Below, in pieces: positions 24,101-36,100 of a stretch of 64,000 nucleotides of DNA. Source of the stretch: Asterias rubens. Taxonomy: Eukaryota; Echinodermata; Asteroidea; Forcipulatida; Asteriidae. Position numbers and translations under genes: made by a program. The number at the start of each line of letters is the position of its first letter. Positions within the stretch are counted from its first letter, which is position 1. The notes under the pieces are model-generated. The model saw only the letters and a list, made by a program, of their open reading frames with translations. It had not been told where the DNA came from and made no database searches. The stretch spans positions 6,518,146-6,582,145 of the forward strand of contig NC_047076.1 in assembly GCF_902459465.1 (NCBI RefSeq), given 5' to 3'.

Positions 24101-27100
24101 AGATTTTCATTTTAACTGACACAGTTTGAAGATTATGATAGTAGAAAGCTTCCCTTGAAATTTTACTTACTGAGGTGTTGTAGTTTTTGAGAAATGAGTA
24201 AAAGTAATAATTTATGTCTCAGTTTTGCTATGGTTTTGGTATAATATCATAACTGAAAGGGGATTTGACATGCTAAAATAATTTTGGTCTCATGAGACCA
24301 AAATTGTTTTCTGACTTGTTTTACTCATTTCTCAAAAACTACATGTACACAACCTTAGTTAGTAATATTTGAAGGGAAGCTTTCCACTATCATTATCTTC
24401 CAATCCTGTAAGTTTAGTGTAAATCTGTGGACATTTTGAAAAAGTACCTGAATCCTTTAAGAGGGGCCCCAAGGTCAAGTTCAGTTTTTTGATCCACTCA
24501 TTTTCCAATAGATAGACACCTTATGAATAGGGGATAAATTAAAGGTCTCTTAACCCAAGCTGAAAACAGTGTATTCCACTAGGTTTGATACCCTTCAAGT
24601 GCAATTTTTTGTTAAAATCAAAAAAATGATTGATGATGTGTCACATTAAAAAAAAAGGATCTCTATATTGTTGTACATAGATTGTTTAATTCATTCCTGA
24701 ATTTTGATGTTGCTCAGCAAAACGGCATTGATTTTGACCTTTTGACTGGCACAAGAAATACTCTTTGAAATTACAATGAAATGAAATTTTACGCCATTTT
24801 AACATTGTGTGAGAAAATTTTTAATTTCACCCCACTTTCATGAGGACTCTGTTGGAAGGTGAGTACATCACAAAACTCAAATTTGACCTTGGAAACACTC
24901 TTTAAGTTAATTGTCTATATCAACTCATCAATATCAGGTATTTGCATACAGTTTTAACTTCTCAACTAAATGAAAATAACTAAATATTTAAGTGGATAAA
25001 CATTATTTGGCACCTGAGTTTGGGGGAAAAAATGTACTGTGTTATGAACTGTGTGTGTTTCTTCAAACTTGTCATTTTTTGTGATAATTATTTTCCCTTT
25101 TATAGGAGGTGAACTAGAAGTCATGCCAGAACCAAAAAAGAAAAAGGGAAGCTTCTTCAACAGAATCACCAAGAAGAAAAAAGAGGTAATGTTAATTCCA
25201 CTTGGTCTTGCTCCAAAGTGCCGAATAGCAGTCATGAATACTGATTGTACTCAGACGAAAATGGTAACACACCATTTTTTGTCAGTAGAGCCTCGTGAAT
25301 TTAAAAAAAAAATTTAATTAATGCCTAACATCACAAGGCCGGATGGCCACTTGAAGGTGAGGGCCAGCTACACTAAACTGATTTGTGATGTCACCAGGGG
25401 CACAATGCTACCTACTCCTGGGGCTGTAACAGTTTTGGCTTGTTTCTTAATACTGATATTTCCAACAAACGGCTCATTTAGCTTGATCGCATCACATTTG
25501 CAGTATGAATTTGGTGGTGGAAGCAGTATTCCTGAGGCCCAGCCAACGATAACTACTACCTCATCAGAAGCCCCAGAACAGCGGTCGCAACGTCACTCAT
25601 CCCCTCCAACCCGTCAGCCTGCCCCAACAACAGAGGCCCAAACATCAATGCAAGAGCAGGACGACTCCAACAGCAACACCTTGAAGAAGCGCCGGCCTGC
25701 ACCTCCCCCACCCATGGGGAGGAATCCGCCTACCGTGGCATCGGACGAGGAGAGGCTGGACCAGGAGGGCGGCTCCAACACCCTGAGGAAGAGACGAGCC
25801 CCTGCTCCGCCGAGACCAACCTCGCCTCCGCGACGGACGCAATCTCTCTACGTTGGTTCTGCTTCAGATGTTACGTCAGAGCGGCCGCCACGACCCACAT
25901 CTCCACCTATGAGGTCAGGGGTCAGTCTAGATGAAGGGATGATGACCTTTGAGACAGCCGGTCAAGAGGTGGCGGAGATTAAACAAGAAAATGCAGGTTT
26001 GTTTGAACTCCACAGATGGAGAAGACTAAAGTCAAATTTATCCTTAACAGCACTTGACACTATTGGTAATTACTGAAGCCTGAAGCCTTTTATTAGCCAT
26101 CTGAAAACGCACAAATTTGTGCAACAAAAGTGTTTTTTCTTTCATTATTCTCTTTAAACTTTGATGACCAGTTGGCTCAAAAATTTCATGAATTTGTGTA
26201 TTTTGTGCAAATGTTGGGGTACACCAAGTGAGAATACTGGTCTTTGACAATTACCAAAGGTGTCCAGTGCCTTTAATTTAATTTTATTTATTTATTTTTC
26301 TCCCCCTCATTGTTAGCATATTTCACCCATATATTGTTTTTTTCATTTGTTTACTTTTTTTTGTACTTCATTTCAATTTGTTGACACATTTGCACAATTG
26401 GTTTTCAATTCATTAATGAATATATTTTTTAAATCCCTTCAACCAATTTGATAAAACCTTGCTTGGGAAAACAGCGTTCGATTCCAACTATTTTAAATGA
26501 ACATTTTAGCATATTTATAAAATTAAAAAACACCCAGATTTTTATGCTAATTTTTAGTGTTAATTTGAGGGCAAACACTTTCCGCTCCGTTTGCTTTAAT
26601 GGGGACGAAAATGTTATGCATGCCATAATCGTTGCTTTTGTTAACTACGGAAACTAATGCAAAAAGGGGAAAGCCAGTGTTTGGATTGATGGCTTCAGCA
26701 GAGGCTAGGTTTGGATCGATGTAAATATTACGTTTGACGTTGATCGCAGCCAGCGGACAAGGCTCTAGTTGAAGTCACTCAAACAGACACGACCTTTGCC
26801 CTCACAGACCTTCATCATGACGCGGCCGTCTTGGGTTACCTTCTATAGACCTTTCTATTGTTGATAAACAAACCGCGCTGGTTGGCATGGACGACGGAAT
26901 GTTAGCAAACCGTTCAATTATGTTAACAGATGTTCTGACCAAATTCAACTTTTTTTGCAAAGTTCCAATTTAAGAAAACATATCTCATGATTATTTGCTT
27001 TGATTCCAACAAATTCCACCCTATTTTTGAATAACTGTGAGACAGCATTACAAACGGTTGCCATCTGTTTTTGCTTTGCATTTATGGCTTTCAAAATTTT

Positions 27101-30100
27101 CCAACCTCGGTTGAAAAAACTTAGGCTATGGCGTTGCTATAGAAAGGTCTATTGGTAAAATGGTCTGGTGACCTTTCTGTGTTTTGATAAGTAGCATGCA
27201 TTAGTGCCACGGCACACATGGAACGTGACCAAGACACTCATGCCCTGATGAAGGTCTGTGGGTTAGCAGTGTGATTTAGCCATGGAGGGTTGGCGTGCAT
27301 TCATTGAAACATCAACAACGAGTAAAATTGGATTTATAAACACAAAGAAACAAAACCTATAAATATTTGCCAGCCTTCTATTTAAAAAGAAAAATCATTT
27401 AAGTTGGGCAGGAACATGTACATGAAAGCTGATTCATTTCAGACCACCCAAAAAACCTAGGCAACTTTAAATTGTATCGGCACTGAAAAAGCATGCAGTG
27501 CTAAGAAAATTTTGTACAAACCAAATGCTGGGTAGATTATGGTGTTTATTTAACTTTCATACTCTCTGTTGAGCTCAAATTTACAGAACACCTAATCTTC
27601 CGTCTTAAGCAACAACAAAATATAGTGGAGAGTTATTGAGCTCTGTATGGTTGAACTACACTATCATAGAGAGGTTTTTGGGAGCGTGACATGAAATCAC
27701 TTCTGAATCGGCCTCTGAATGGCGCCCTCAATGTCGTAAATCACACTGAGCTTTTGTTGAGCTGACTATGTTTAGCTTTATATGACAGATGACTCTAAAC
27801 GATAACCAGTGCCTGCAACCATGCTTGACCTCTTTCGATATCAATCCCATAAAGGTCAAAACAAGGTCGCGGCTACTGGTTACCTTTTAAGAGTTACCAT
27901 GACATGCATGTCCATTTATTTGCCTAATTGCACCACAGACAAACCCCCCAGGCCTACCAAGCCACCACGCCCTCCCTCTATCAGTAAAGGCTCGAGGCTC
28001 GACCTGCCCCCTTCAGACCCAGCAGCCGAGCCGGTGTTTGTTCCACCGCCACCCCCTGAAATACCTCCCTCTCCTGACGGTGAGCAAGAGGACGTTAGTA
28101 GGTTAATTGAGATGGGGCGCCTCAACCGATCTTTTGACGATGGGGCCGACAATGAGGAATGTGGGGAAGGTGAGATGCCCCCCCTCCCCTCTCATCGTAC
28201 TAATTTACATATTCATGAAAACTCATCATACTTACTCCCAAGTGTGCACACAGTGTCATGATTATTAATGTATTAACTCATTAGCATCATACACCTAGGT
28301 GAATGTCATGAATATTCACTAATTAACTCATAAGTATCCTTACACTTCATTAATATTCGTATGCACTGCTCTGCTACCATTTAATACTGAAAAGTGCAGA
28401 CCCCTTATGGCTATTCATGTAACACCATACTCTTTACGTTTAATCCACATCATGAATATTCATATAGCTCCTCATCAGCATTCCCTCTCCTTCCCATACT
28501 CCCTGGCACTTGATGAAAATTCATGAGTCACTCCACTGCACCACATCCAACCTGTATGTTACACTGTTGGAAATTTATGTTCACATTCGGGAAAGCACTC
28601 GGATCTTGTGCATAAATCACAATGCATAACACTGGCTTTTGTTTGTAATTTGTTTTAAATGTACATTGCTGTTGCTTGCTTAATAAAAATGGGAAGTGTT
28701 TCTATTTATGTTTTCTAATGATCTTACAGGTGCCAGGAGGTGAAAGCAGATTTGCTACTCTAATTTTACTAAAACTTGTCAGTCTGCTGTCACCTTGAGT
28801 GTGCGCCATTTAACCCTAACCTTTATACAGTGCTTTATGTGTGCAGTTTGCTTTGTTCGATTTAGTGTCATGGCTACATGCACCTCTCTGAATACGGCCT
28901 TCGATCTTTACATATTTATCCATCTGGAATTTCAAGCTTCTCTCAACAACCCCCCCCCCCCAAAAAAAAAAATCCTTTCCAGAATTTATTTCATAAAGCT
29001 AGCAATTTTGATTAGCACAGACAAATCTTGCTTAGTATATAACAAAGTGCAATGTAGTCTACATTGTTGTGGCTGGTGCCCCGTTTGCATATTGCATCAG
29101 AAATTATTTGCTATCAAACTTAGCAGAGAACCAATTTTGCGTGTTGCTGAGTATGTGGTACTTTAACCGGTAACACTTTTTTCAGCTGAGCCAGATTTGT
29201 CTGTACTGTTGTGCATGAAACTGAACCCCTTTGCCGACTGTGTGAGATCCACGCACCCATTGCCTTTTGAGCATGTTATCACCACCTCGTCTCGCTTTTT
29301 CACAGACTCCCCTAGAGTGTACACAGAGTCCCTAAGCAGTAGTGTCACAGAGACCGGCCTCGATGAGGCATTTGAGGAGGCCATTGCCATGGGCGCTGCA
29401 GGTTCGTTCACAACCCCCCCCCCCCCCCCCCCCCCCCGAAACTCCTGAGGTGCATGTTTGGCGGACGTAACCAATAATTGTTGTGGTTTACTAGGCAAAT
29501 GGTTTAATCAGTGGCCAATGACTGAAACGGTTGTTGGTTACGACTGCCAAAAAGCACCCATAAACTTGGGCTTGAAAATACCCACTTGACTCATTAGCAC
29601 TGGGCCAGGAACCCTCCACAACCAAATCAATCCTAGAGACTCCTTGCATTGGCCCCCATTGCTGAGGTCAAACAACGGAAACATTCTCAGGTGTACGGGC
29701 CGCAGCGCACAACTCTCAATCAATGACGCTCAGTCATTGACCTCAATGAGGGTGCTGTTTGGGTCGTGTTGCATCATGCGCAAGATGTCTATAAAGTCAA
29801 TTTTTTCCCTAAACACATTATTTGAAAGTTTGATGAGTGCTTACTTTTTTTAGAGTTTAATATTCCAATCTTTATGCAAGTTCAACAAAATACAGTCAAC
29901 CCTCAGTTTGAAGAGGTACAGCTTACAAAGTAAACATTAGCCTTTGTGAGATACATGTACTAGTATTTTGGACACTGTATGAGTGTGCTGTTTGGTTTGG
30001 GTGTTTACCGACAAATTTACTCAAACCTAATAGTGTCTTAGTATTGTGTCCACCATACATACATACATAGATTTGGAATTTCAAGATACATATGAGTCAA

Positions 30101-33100
30101 TTTGAGACATACATGTGTGTCTCAAAATTACTTATATTAATCTTGAAATCCCAAATCTTGTTTCTTGCCTTTGTGTTTCTTGGTTTTTCTGTCCTCATAT
30201 TTCCTGTTGTAAAGAGGTAATTAGTCCCGTCCCAGCAATCTTAATAAAAAGAGTCGTCTGTAAAATGTAATATTGCTGGTATTCCGGTCCATTGAAAGTG
30301 CTGAGTTACCTGTGGGTCTAGTTGGGATTTTCTTGAGCTTCATGTCAAGCCTATCATGCTTCCAAACTCATGCAGTCATAATCCGGATGAAGGTGCATCA
30401 TGCTAAATTGCCACCCTTAAAAGGGCCTAAGCTGCGCCCAATAGGGAGACTTTTTGGGACATAAGGTGACTTTAAAGGGAAGGTTCACGTTTGGTAATTA
30501 CTCAAAACAAATATTACTTTAAAAACTGACTTGGTAACAAGCATTGGAGAGCTGTTGATAGTAAAAAATATTGTGCGAAACGACTCCCGCTGAAGTAACG
30601 TAGTTTTTGAGAAAGAGGTAATTTCTCAATAAAATAATAAAAGACTTCTACATGTAGCTAGAAGTCTTTTATTCTCATCTGAAAGCACACAATTTTGTCC
30701 AACAAGGGTGTTTTTTCTTTCATCATTTCCTCGCAACTTCGGTAACCAATTGAGCCAAAATTTTCACAGGCTTGTTATTTTATGGTTATGATGGGATACA
30801 CCAAGTGAGAAGACTGGTCTTTGACAATTACCAAATGTGTACCATCCCTTTAAACCAGGCAGAGCCATTGTTCTTGGAAATGGATACCTTCTTGAAAACA
30901 AAAACAAATTCTGTGGTAAAGTCTGCCGCCACCTAGTGATCCAAAGTCTCCCATTTTATGTTTTTATGTGCTTGCTTGGGACCTACAGGCCCTTTCTGAA
31001 ACAATGGCTGAGCTTTGGGCTCCGGCTTAAGCTTCTTTCCCCCTGTTTGAAGCTCTGTTCCGAAAGTGCACGTTTTCAAAATAGCTTACGGAGTCTTTGC
31101 CGGAGCCCCAACCTAAGCTGCGGTTTCAAAGAGGGCCTACATGTAATTCACTTTTAGACAGGTGTAATGTTAAATTTTTACTTTTTACTTTTTACTTTTT
31201 ATGTGGACAATTAAATAAGTGAATTAAGTCTCTAAGCACATGAAGTTGCTAAGCACTCAAAAGTGCCAAGCAGGGCCCAATTTCATAAAGCTGTTAAGCA
31301 GAAAATACTGCTTGACAAGTTTATTTGCTAAGCAATAATTGACTCGGCCACTATAGTTGCAACAATGCAACCGTAACCATGGCACAAGAACTATAGTGAC
31401 AGCTGTCACCGACCAATTGGTTTTTAATATGCCACACCTGGAAACAAAAACCACTGGACCTGCTATTTCAGTTTATCCTGTAATGGGGCATCTGTGAACA
31501 CCTCAAAGTTGAATTGCAGACATTGCCGCTCATTTTAGCCAGGGGGGTTAGGGAAATACAGATGGTTAATCCATCAGTGCCAGTCTTGAAGATTGCTTTT
31601 CCTATACACTATTTAAAAATATAAAAAAAGTGTTTGAAACATTTTTTTCCAAAGTTAAATACCGACATCTCCTCATGATTCTTATAGCATCCAAAGAAAT
31701 TTAGAAAAAGCATAAAGAAAGTAATTTGTCCACATTCTGAACTCAATTATGATATGCAAGAACCTCTTAGGGACACCAAGCACCGATTCCATGTGCACAA
31801 AATGTAATGACGCTGTTTCCAGGGTTTTAATGTAAGTTGGGCTGGTAACCTATTTCTGCTTAGTAATACTATTCTGTGCTTAGCAAGTTTTTGTGCTGAC
31901 AGACTTTAAGAAATTGGGCCGAAAAATCCACCAAATTGTCTTAAAACAATTTGACGCTCAAATTGGCAAGCACGGTAGACAGTAGCCACATTTGGCATTT
32001 GTTGAAAGGGGTCAAAGGTGAATAAAAAAACATGCCAATCCTCCAGAGTCATCCAACATTGCTGGTTGATTTTGAAGGATTCAGGAAATTAGGCGTTTTT
32101 AGTATTTGCTTGTTACTTTTGATGCAAGGGTTCAAAGGTGATTATAGGTGAAAGGTGTAGGATTCATAAAGTTAGGGTTTTAAGGCTTCAATGACTTTTC
32201 TTGACAGATGTAGCTGTACAAGAAGAAGAAGAAACGCTCGCATCGCCACCTGAAGATCAGACCGAGCTAGAAGTTGAAGTCGCTGGACTTAACCTAGATG
32301 CTTCGGCCGAGGAGACGGAGTCATTGCCGGAACCCGAGGTGGACAAAGTCCAAGAGGTACATGAAGAGGAGGAAGACAGCCAAGATGGTGCCAAGGAAGC
32401 AGCGGAGGAGGATGTGGCGGAAGTCCAAGAAGAAGAGAAGGAGCCAGTAGAGGAGAAGACTGAGGATGAGACGGCAGAATCGCTAGAAGATGAGGAACAA
32501 GGTAGCTATGAGAAAAGTCAAATATAATTTCCGAAAAAAGCAGGCATGAAATTCTTCCTGCTTAAGTCTATTTTTGTTTTTGTTTTTTTGGCCCTTGGAT
32601 AAATCAGATTTTTTTTTATTAATATGGCCTGAAAAGTTTACGGAAGCCTACACCATATGAAAAAGTATGTCAGCCCTTGTACTCAATAAAATGTTCCTGC
32701 TTTTTTCCACAAGGAGCTAATATCGCGCATGAAAAAAGTCTCTAGGATCAATTTGATGCTACTTTTATTTTGATGTGTGTCAATGCAAAGGTTTTGTTAT
32801 TAAGGTTACCAACGTTGGCGGTGCACAACTCGTTCCACTTGAAATTGTTGGCAAACAATATGCAAACGTTGGCAACATTTGCGCGAGTGGAACGCACCCC
32901 TGGTAACTTTGTGGCAAAGCTTCACAGTGAGCTGGTGATTTTGGCCAAAAAATGAGAGCGGTAGTCACTTTTAAAAGTAGTGAATGGGGGAGGGGGGACT
33001 TCAAGTGTTGAGAACAGTCACTTCGAGTAGTAAGCGGGTCACTTCAAGTAATGGAGGGGTTGGGCTTGGTTGAATGGGCACGAGAGACACTGCTGTGCTT

Positions 33101-36100
33101 TGGCTGGTAGTTTTCTTGAAATGTTTGGGTAACCTGATGATGGTTTGAGGGATGATGATATTAAAGGCCGAATTACAGTGACCCCACTGTGGGACACGAT
33201 GACAATAACCGGTGAAGCGAATAATTGATAAATTTCTGACCTCAGACCATCCTCATGAAGGGTTATGTGCTGGAACGATTTTGGAATTCGTAGGGCTGTG
33301 CATGGTGGAGGATTTTTAAACAGGTTTTAGAGAGTGGTAGAATGGATGTAGGGTGGTAAGCAGTGTTGGAGGGAACTCGTACCATCACCGAGTGTAGAAA
33401 TAGAAATGGTAGGCAGAGAATGCCGAGTCTCTCTTTCAAGCAATGGTTCAGGGAGACCGTTTAGAAAATAAAGTGCACCAGTGGGAAAACCATTGCTGTT
33501 TTGTGACACAGCAAAAAAAAATACCTTTCATTTTTATGGCAGAGTCTTGCAAAGACTAAATGCTTTCATTGAGCTACATGTACATACAGTTTAGTTCGAA
33601 GCAGACGTCCCAGAGAATCTTCCTAAGAGTAAGCTTTCTAGTTTTATATTTTGTTTATCAATGTGCTAATCGCCTAGTTGTGATTTGTAGTTGTGACATT
33701 AGAGTATTTTAAAATAAACTTCCTGGGTTTTGGTTTTGTTTTGTTTGTTGAAAGTTTTTTGAGTAGACATACAAGTGCTTTGTAGTCTACACTTTCTTTT
33801 AGCTCAGTATACCGCCTTGTCACAGAACTTGGGTGTAAAAGGAACGTTACAGAATTGGTAAGAAACAAAAAATGTGAAGATCACAGGTTTACATAAAACT
33901 TACACGGTCTAATGATGATAGTATACAAATATTGAGTGGCTCGAGAGTGGAATGGGAGGAACATTATCGCAAGGTAAAATTTGGACTTCCCGAGTTAAAT
34001 GGAACAGTCCAAATTTTACCGAGCGATAATATTCCCTCATTCCACGAATTAAAGCCACTCAATATTTGTTTTATATAACCGACATTTGATGTATTTTAAA
34101 AGTATAACATTAATATAAAAAATCACACAAATAATATAGCGCCGCGCGTAGCGGCAACAATGCACAAATTTAATAGCAATCGAATCACAACCTTTTGCAC
34201 AGGTGCTCCATTGTTTTAGCAGCAGCGCGGCGGCGCTGTACTGCTCAAAACCATTGGGAACAAAGATGATCCTAACTGTTGAATGGGAAATGCTATTCCC
34301 CATGGGCGAATAGGTCTGTTTGATCGCCGGTGCGGATGGAAGTAATAGTGAATGTCACGTGAAGTAAGTTCCACCAATCAAATGACAAGGATCTGTATTC
34401 CAGTTATATAATAGAAAACATCCCTTAAAATATTTATGTCTGAAATGTCATATTTGATGAGAACCAAGTTATCTAATTTCGCGTTTGGAGTTTATTGCTC
34501 AGTGAGCGTTTTATTCATTTGTGTTTTGGCATCGATGCAATGCAAACTTTGCAATCAGGTTTTCACTATTCTCTCGTGACCCAGATGGATTACATAAAGT
34601 GCTTACACAGCCAGCAACTTTTTTGATAGCAAAACCAATTCTGTAATGTTCCTTTAAGTCTTTCAGTGCCAATGTCGTACATAAAAATCTCATGTATATA
34701 AATCTGAAAGTTCAATTATCTTGTACAATATTTTTTTATGTACTCAAAAAGTGTCATAAATCTTTACATTTACAAACCAAAATACATGTTATCACAAACG
34801 GGCACTATTACTCAAGAAATGCGATTGACTTTGGGATTTACTAAGCCCACACTTATCAACAAGATTTTTTGGGGTTTAGAAAGACTTACTTGTTCATTTG
34901 TTGTACAGAAATTTGAAAACCTACAAAAGCTGTGCATGTTACATGTTAGTTCAAATCACAAACAAAAAGCAGGCACTGAATTAGTTAAGTAGCCACGTGT
35001 AGAAGCTAAGATTCCGATGGATCTGCACTGTAGGTTTTTTGTCTCACCAAGTTATTTTCAATAAACTAGATAAATACTAGAAGGGGATTTTCGGTATTAT
35101 TAACTTATTATCGTAGCATTATTTTTCCTAAGCCATTTCTGAATGAGCAGCTACGGCTGTGGCTGGGCTTCCCTAATAGCAACAGCTGCAGCCACAGTCA
35201 TTAATTCAGACAATGGCTTGTAATCGGTGTCCCTGTTAAAAAAAAAATGTTTTTGCACAGTAAACACTGACTACCAGTGGCGTTCTCTAGAGCACCCTTT
35301 CTCTATATTCTGCAAATGTTATTTGTATGTTGTTGTTCTTGTTTTTTAGCAGAGCGTACATATACATGTATATTTAAAGGCAGTGGACACTATTGGTAAT
35401 TACTTAAAATAATTATCATCATAAAACCTTAATTGGTAACGAGTAATGGAGAGAGGTTGATGAGAAACGGCTCCCTCTGAAGTGACATAGTTTTTGAGAA
35501 AGAAGTAATTTTCCACGAATTTGATTTCCAGACCTCAAGTTTAGAACTTGAGGTCTCGAAATCAAGCATCTGACACACACAACTTCGTGTGACAAGGGTG
35601 TTTTTTCTTTCATTATTATCTCACAACTTCGACGGCCGATTGAGCTCAAATTTTCACAGGTTTGTTATACTATGCATATGTTGAGATACATCAAGTGTGA
35701 AGACTAGTCTTCGACAATTACCAATAGTGTCCACTGTCTTAAAAGAAAAAACAGTAAAACAGTAAAAAGTATGCCATAGACTTGCACAGTCTATTGTCGC
35801 CAATGCTCATCCATCCTATGAGCCTTTCACCTGGAATGAGTGCAACTAATTTGAGCTAGTCTAAGAGTGGTACGAGCTAGTCTAAGGGAAGAGTGGTAGT
35901 GTTTGCAAAATAAGCTAAAAATGATCTTCCGCCGGCGCTGTACTCTTAAATGTGTCTGCAGAGGCACAAGGACTATGTTTGTGTGATTGTTTCTTGTCGC
36001 TTATTGTGAGTTTTTCTTCTGATTGTAGTCTTTTTTGTCTCTTTCTTCTCTTTATTTCTCCATGTCTTTGTGAATTTCCAACTGACCTTCAATAGCTCTC

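Noticed and set aside
29186..29448. Open frame ending in a poly-Pro run (TTPPPPPPPRNS)
   Set aside because: The poly-Pro comes from the poly-C tract beyond the exon 9 donor; it is intronic in the phase-consistent model.
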